This document shows positions 19,799-23,219 of a stretch of 23,219 nucleotides of DNA, in pieces. A model generated the notes under the pieces. That model worked only from the letters and a program-made list of their open reading frames with translations. It was not told the DNA's origin and ran no database searches. The stretch covers positions 1-23,219 of the forward strand of contig DAHVMA010000018.1 of assembly GCA_027320105.1 (NCBI GenBank), read 5' to 3'. This DNA is from JAKAQB01 sp027320105 (GTDB taxonomy: Bacteria; Actinomycetota; Acidimicrobiia; Acidimicrobiales; Palsa-688). Within the stretch, counting starts at the first letter, position 1; the number at the start of each line of letters is the position of its first letter. Position numbers and translations under genes: made by a program.

Positions 19799-21154
19799 GT
19801 GGTCGAGGAAGCGAGCCCCTGGGGGCGGCTGCGCTCCCAGGTCGCCGCCGGCGAGATCGACACGGTGGTGATCGCCTTCACCGACATGCAGGGGCGCCTG
19901 CAGGGCAAGCGCTGCCACGCCGCCTGGTTCCTCGAAGAGGTGGCCCCCCATGGCACCGAGGGCTGCAACTACCTGCTGGCGGTCGACGTCGAGATGGCCA
20001 CCGTGGACGGCTACCAGATGGCCAGCTGGGAGCGTGGCTACGGCGACTTCGTGTTGCGACCCGACCCGGCAACGCTCCGGCTCCTGCCCTGGCACCCCGG
20101 CTCGGCTCTCGTCCTCGCCGACCTCGAGTGGCTCGACGGCAGCCCGGTGGCGGCGTCGCCCCGCCAGATCCTGCGCCGCCAGCTCGACCGGTTGGCCGAG
20201 CGGGGCTGGACGGCGATGGTCGGCACCGAGCTCGAGCTGCTGGTCTTCGACGACAGCTACGAGGACGCCTGGGACCGCGGCTACCGCGGGCTCACCCCCG
20301 CCAACCGCTACAACGTCGACTACTCGCTGCTCGGCACCGGCCGCATCGAGCCGCTGCTGCGCCGCATCCGCAACGACATGACCGGGGCAGGGATGGTGGT
20401 CGAGTCGGCCAAGGGCGAGTGCAACCTCGGCCAGCACGAGATCGCCTTCCGCTACGCCGACGCCCTCACCACCGCTGACAATCACAGCGTCTACAAGACC
20501 GGCGCCAAGGAGATCGCCGCCCAAGAAGGCGTGGCGATCAGCTTCATGGCCAAGTTCGACGAGCGCGAGGGCAACTCCTGCCACGTGCACCTGTCACTGC
20601 GGGACGAGTCGGGCCGGCCCGTGTTCGCCGGCGAAAGGGACGGCTTCTCGCCTGCGTTCGAGCAGTTCCTGGCCGGCCAGCTCGACGCCCTGGCCGAGCT
20701 CACCCTGCTGCTGGCGCCCAACATCAACTCCTACAAGCGCTTCGCCGCCGGCTCCTTCGCCCCCACCTCGATCGCATGGGGACACGACAACCGCACCTGC
20801 GCCCTGCGGGTCGTGGGGCGGGGGTCGTCGTTGCGCTTCGAGCACCGCGTTCCCGGCGGCGACGTCAACCCCTACCTGGCGATCGCCGCCATCGTCGCCG
20901 CCGGCCTCGACGGCATCGAGCGGGACCTGCCCCTGCCGCCGCCCACCGCCGGCAACGCCTACGCCGGCGACGCCCCCCGGGTGCCGGCCACGCTGCGGGA
21001 CGCCGCCGATCTGTTCGGTCGCAGCGACCTGGCCCGCAAGGCGTTCGGCGACGAGGTGGTCGACCACTACCTCAACATGGCCCGGGTCGAGCAGGCCACC
21101 TTCGACGCTGCGATCACCGACTGGGAGCGCAAGAGGGGGTTCGAGCGGCTATGA
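19799..21154 (+). CDS. Glutamine-synthetase-like gamma-glutamyl-amine ligase (GlnA3/GlnA4/PuuA type)
   Basis: 451 residues from GTG 19799. GS-family enzymes join an amine to the gamma-carboxyl of glutamate with ATP. Metal and substrate residues are in place: Glu144/Glu146 (GTELELLVF), Glu207 and Glu214 (GECNLGQHE), His262/His264 (SCHVHLSL), NINSYKRF (308-315), Arg332 and Glu348 (LRFEHR). The adenylylation-site region of housekeeping GlnA is not seen; the C-terminus reads DEVVDHYLNMARVEQATFDA, as in GlnA3/GlnA4. The following aldehyde and alcohol-type dehydrogenase genes point to catabolism of an amine (putrescine, other polyamine or ethanolamine), not ammonia assimilation. The stop overlaps the next start as ATGA. 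Confidence 0.9.
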   Translation: MVEEASPWGRLRSQVAAGEIDTVVIAFTDMQGRLQGKRCHAAWFLEEVAPHGTEGCNYLLAVDVEMATVDGYQMASWERGYGDFVLRPDPATLRLLPWHPGSALVLADLEWLDGSPVAASPRQILRRQLDRLAERGWTAMVGTELELLVFDDSYEDAWDRGYRGLTPANRYNVDYSLLGTGRIEPLLRRIRNDMTGAGMVVESAKGECNLGQHEIAFRYADALTTADNHSVYKTGAKEIAAQEGVAISFMAKFDEREGNSCHVHLSLRDESGRPVFAGERDGFSPAFEQFLAGQLDALAELTLLLAPNINSYKRFAAGSFAPTSIAWGHDNRTCALRVVGRGSSLRFEHRVPGGDVNPYLAIAAIVAAGLDGIERDLPLPPPTAGNAYAGDAPRVPATLRDAADLFGRSDLARKAFGDEVVDHYLNMARVEQATFDAAITDWERKRGFERL

Positions 21155-22515
21155 CGGTCCTCATCGACCCCTCCAACGCCGAGGTGATCGGCAGCGTCGC
21201 CGACGCCGGCGAGGAGGACACGGCGGCCGCGATCGGCCGGGCGGCAGACGCCTGGCCGGCGTGGAGAGCGGTCGCACCAGCGGACCGGGCCCGCCTGCTT
21301 CGCCGCTTCGCCGAGACTGTCGACGCCCACACGGAGGAGCTGGCCGGCATCGAGGTTCGCAACGCCGGCCACACCATCGGCAACGCCCGCTGGGAGGCGG
21401 GCAACGTCCGCGACGTCCTGCACTACTACTCGGCCGCCCCCGAGCGCCTCGCCGGCCGCCAGATCCCGGTGCCGGGTGGCATCGACGTCACCTTCCACGA
21501 GCCGCTCGGGGTGGTGGGGGTGATCGTCCCGTGGAACTTCCCGCTGCCGATCGCCGGCTGGGGCCTGGCCCCCGCCCTCGCCGCCGGCAACACCGTCGTC
21601 TTGAAGCCGGCGGTGTTGACCCCGCTGTCGGCTCTCCGCCTGGGCGAGCTCGCCCTCGAAGCCGGCCTTCCCCGAGGGGTGCTCGAGGTCGCGGCGGGCA
21701 CCGGCTCGGTGGCCGGGTGGCGGCTCGTGACCGATCATCGGGTCGCCAAGGTGTGCTTCACCGGCTCGGTGGCCGTGGGCAAGAAGGTGATGGCCGGCTG
21801 CGCCGAGCAGGTCAAGCGGGTGACGCTCGAGCTGGGCGGGAAGTCCGCCAACGTGGTGTTCGACGACGCCGACTTGGAGCGGGCGGCAGCGGCCGCGCCG
21901 ATGGCGGTGTTCGACAACGCCGGCCAGGACTGCTGCGCCCGGTCACGCCTGTTGGTGCACAAGCCGGTCCTCGAGCGGTTCATGGCCCTGCTGGAGCGGG
22001 CGGTCACCTCCGTGGTGGTGGGCGACCCCCGCGACGAGTCCACCCAGATGGGCCCGCTGATCACCGAGGCCCACCGCCGGCAGGTGGAGGGATACCTGGG
22101 TGGCGGCACCCCCGTCGCCTTCCGGGGGCGGGCGCCGGAGGGCCCCGGATGGTGGATGGCGCCCACGGTCCTCGGCCCGGTAGCCCCCTCCGACCGGGTC
22201 GCCCAGGAGGAGATCTTCGGGCCCGTGGTGGCGGTGATCCCCTTCGACGACGAGGCCGACGCCATAGCGATAGCGAACGACAGCCGCTTCGGGCTGTCGG
22301 GGTCCATCTGGACCGAGAACCTGGGGAGGGCGCTGCGCGTCGCCCGGGGCGTCGAGGCCGGCAACCTGTCGGTCAACTCCCACTCCTCCGTCCGCTACTG
22401 GACGCCCTTTGGCGGGTTCAAGCAGTCGGGCCTCGGCCGGGAGCTCGGCCCAGACGCCCCCGAGGGTTTCACCGAGACCAAGAACGTGTTCATATCGACG
22501 GAGGGAGCCAGGTGA
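21151..22515 (+). CDS. NAD(P)-dependent aldehyde dehydrogenase
   Basis: 454 residues. The nucleotide-binding and catalytic residues are readable: Asn129 in VPWNFPLP, Lys152 in VLKPAVLTP, FTGSVAVG (203-210), Glu227 in TLELGGKSAN, and the nucleophile Cys261 in NAGQDCCARSR, followed directly by a second Cys. QEEIFGPVVAVIPF and PFGGFKQSGLGREL close the fold. In this operon it probably oxidises the aldehyde made from a gamma-glutamylated amine. It resembles PuuC or mycobacterial AldC by position. At 454 residues it is slightly short at the N-terminus compared with 480-500 in many relatives. The start overlaps the upstream stop (ATGA), and its stop overlaps the next start (GTGA). Confidence 0.93.
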   Translation: MTVLIDPSNAEVIGSVADAGEEDTAAAIGRAADAWPAWRAVAPADRARLLRRFAETVDAHTEELAGIEVRNAGHTIGNARWEAGNVRDVLHYYSAAPERLAGRQIPVPGGIDVTFHEPLGVVGVIVPWNFPLPIAGWGLAPALAAGNTVVLKPAVLTPLSALRLGELALEAGLPRGVLEVAAGTGSVAGWRLVTDHRVAKVCFTGSVAVGKKVMAGCAEQVKRVTLELGGKSANVVFDDADLERAAAAAPMAVFDNAGQDCCARSRLLVHKPVLERFMALLERAVTSVVVGDPRDESTQMGPLITEAHRRQVEGYLGGGTPVAFRGRAPEGPGWWMAPTVLGPVAPSDRVAQEEIFGPVVAVIPFDDEADAIAIANDSRFGLSGSIWTENLGRALRVARGVEAGNLSVNSHSSVRYWTPFGGFKQSGLGRELGPDAPEGFTETKNVFISTEGAR

Positions 22516-23219
22516 GCGGACGGCTGGAAGGAAAGGTCGCTGTGATCACCGGGGCGGCCAGCGGGATAGGCGCGGCGTCGGCTCGGCGCTTCGCCGCCGA
22601 GGGTGCCAGGGTGGTAGTCGCGGACCTCGCCGGCGACGAAGGCCAGGCGGTCGCCGGCGAGGTCGACGGCAGCTTCGTGGAGGTGGACGTCACCGACCCC
22701 GCCGGCGTCGAGGCCCTGTACGCACACGCTGTCTCCAGCTTCGGGCGCCTCGACGTGTGCTTCAACAACGCCGGCATCTCGCCGCCCGAGGACGACTCGA
22801 TCCTCACCACCGACCTCGACGCCTGGCGGCGGGTGCAGGAGGTCAACCTCACCTCCGTCTACCTGTGCTGCAAGGCCGCCCTCCCCCACCTCGTCGAGGC
22901 GGGGGGCGGTTCGATCATCAACACCGCCTCCTTCGTCGCCTTGATGGGCGCGGCGACCAGCCAGATCTCCTACACAGCCTCCAAGGGCGGGGTGCTGGCC
23001 CTGTCCCGGGAGCTGGGCGTTCAGTTCGCCCGCCAGGGCGTGAGGGTCAACGCCCTCTGCCCCGGCCCGGTGAGCACCCCGCTGCTGCAGGAGCTGTTCG
23101 CCAAGGACCCCGAGCGGGCGGCCCGCCGCCTGGTGCACATACCCATGGGCCGCTTCGGCCGCCCGGAGGAGATCGCGGCCGCAGCCTGCTTCCTGGCCTC
23201 CGACGACGCCTCGTTCATA
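22512..23219 (+). CDS. Short-chain dehydrogenase/reductase (3' end beyond the window)
   Basis: 236 residues are present before the window ends in frame. The Rossmann motif is TGAASGIG (13-20), NNAG is at 85-88, and the catalytic Ser140, Tyr154 and Lys158 are seen in TASFV and SYTASKGG. NALCPGPVSTPLL (180-192) and GRFGRPEEIAAAACFLASDD near the end are typical classical-SDR blocks. Only about 15-25 residues should be missing. GTG 22512 overlaps the aldehyde dehydrogenase stop as GTGA, with the purine run GGAGGGA just upstream as ribosome-binding site. It is usually annotated 3-oxoacyl-ACP reductase, but here it more likely oxidises or reduces an intermediate of amine catabolism. Confidence 0.92.
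   Translation, partial: MSGRLEGKVAVITGAASGIGAASARRFAAEGARVVVADLAGDEGQAVAGEVDGSFVEVDVTDPAGVEALYAHAVSSFGRLDVCFNNAGISPPEDDSILTTDLDAWRRVQEVNLTSVYLCCKAALPHLVEAGGGSIINTASFVALMGAATSQISYTASKGGVLALSRELGVQFARQGVRVNALCPGPVSTPLLQELFAKDPERAARRLVHIPMGRFGRPEEIAAAACFLASDDASFI

Overview
The window is a roughly 70% G+C bacterial chromosome segment. I read it as an actinobacterium, most likely an uncultured Acidimicrobiia-like lineage. The grounds are the base composition, frequent GTG starts, 4-nt start/stop overlaps, a PASTA Ser/Thr kinase, GatCAB in place of direct glutaminylation, and a glnA4-like catabolic operon. The lineage is an inference from these traits, not from a marker gene.

Layout. (A) 1-1505 is a small accessory patch of decayed genes: a fragment of an IS66-type transposase, a complete VapBC-type toxin-antitoxin pair, and a decayed GNAT acetyltransferase fragment. 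It abuts the 3' end of a tRNA-Leu(UAG) gene at 1506-1587. (B) 1551-7167 is a cell-surface glycan module. A YfhO-like polytopic membrane protein (minus strand) is divergent from a tightly coupled trio (plus strand): a two-domain glycosyltransferase, a small coiled-coil protein and a SAM methyltransferase. The membrane-protein ORF runs into the tRNA gene and takes its stop codon from the tRNA anticodon. (C) 7164-10305 is gatC-gatA-gatB (minus strand), joined by 4-nt overlaps, for transamidation of misacylated Glu/Asp-tRNA. (D) A small SCP2-like gene (plus) converges on a PASTA-domain Ser/Thr kinase (minus) that carries a 15-bp in-frame minisatellite. (E) 13139-17511 is cysteine desulfurase - mnmA - ligA (minus). 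The first two supply sulfur for tRNA 2-thiouridine; the third is NAD-dependent DNA ligase. (F) 17631-18679 is a galT-like nucleotidyltransferase preceded by a possible 20-codon leader ORF. (G) 18998-23219 holds a GntR/FadR regulator, a glutamine-synthetase-like gamma-glutamyl ligase, an aldehyde dehydrogenase and a short-chain dehydrogenase cut by the window end. This resembles gamma-glutamylation catabolism of an amine (polyamine or ethanolamine).

The most general signal is regulatory. Seven of the operon-leading genes have a TANNNT-like -10 box ending only 6-9 nt before the chosen start codon, which is the geometry of leaderless mRNAs; two more have a gap of 12 nt. The glutamine-synthetase operon differs: it has a TTGACA/CAAGAT promoter, a near-perfect inverted repeat just downstream of the -10 box, and a Shine-Dalgarno sequence. 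That fits a GntR-controlled, leadered transcript.

I found no CRISPR array, rRNA, complete insertion sequence or phage gene. The best candidates for something undescribed are the tRNA-anticodon stop codon, the surface-glycan module with its coiled-coil partner, and the galT leader ORF. None of these proves a new system.
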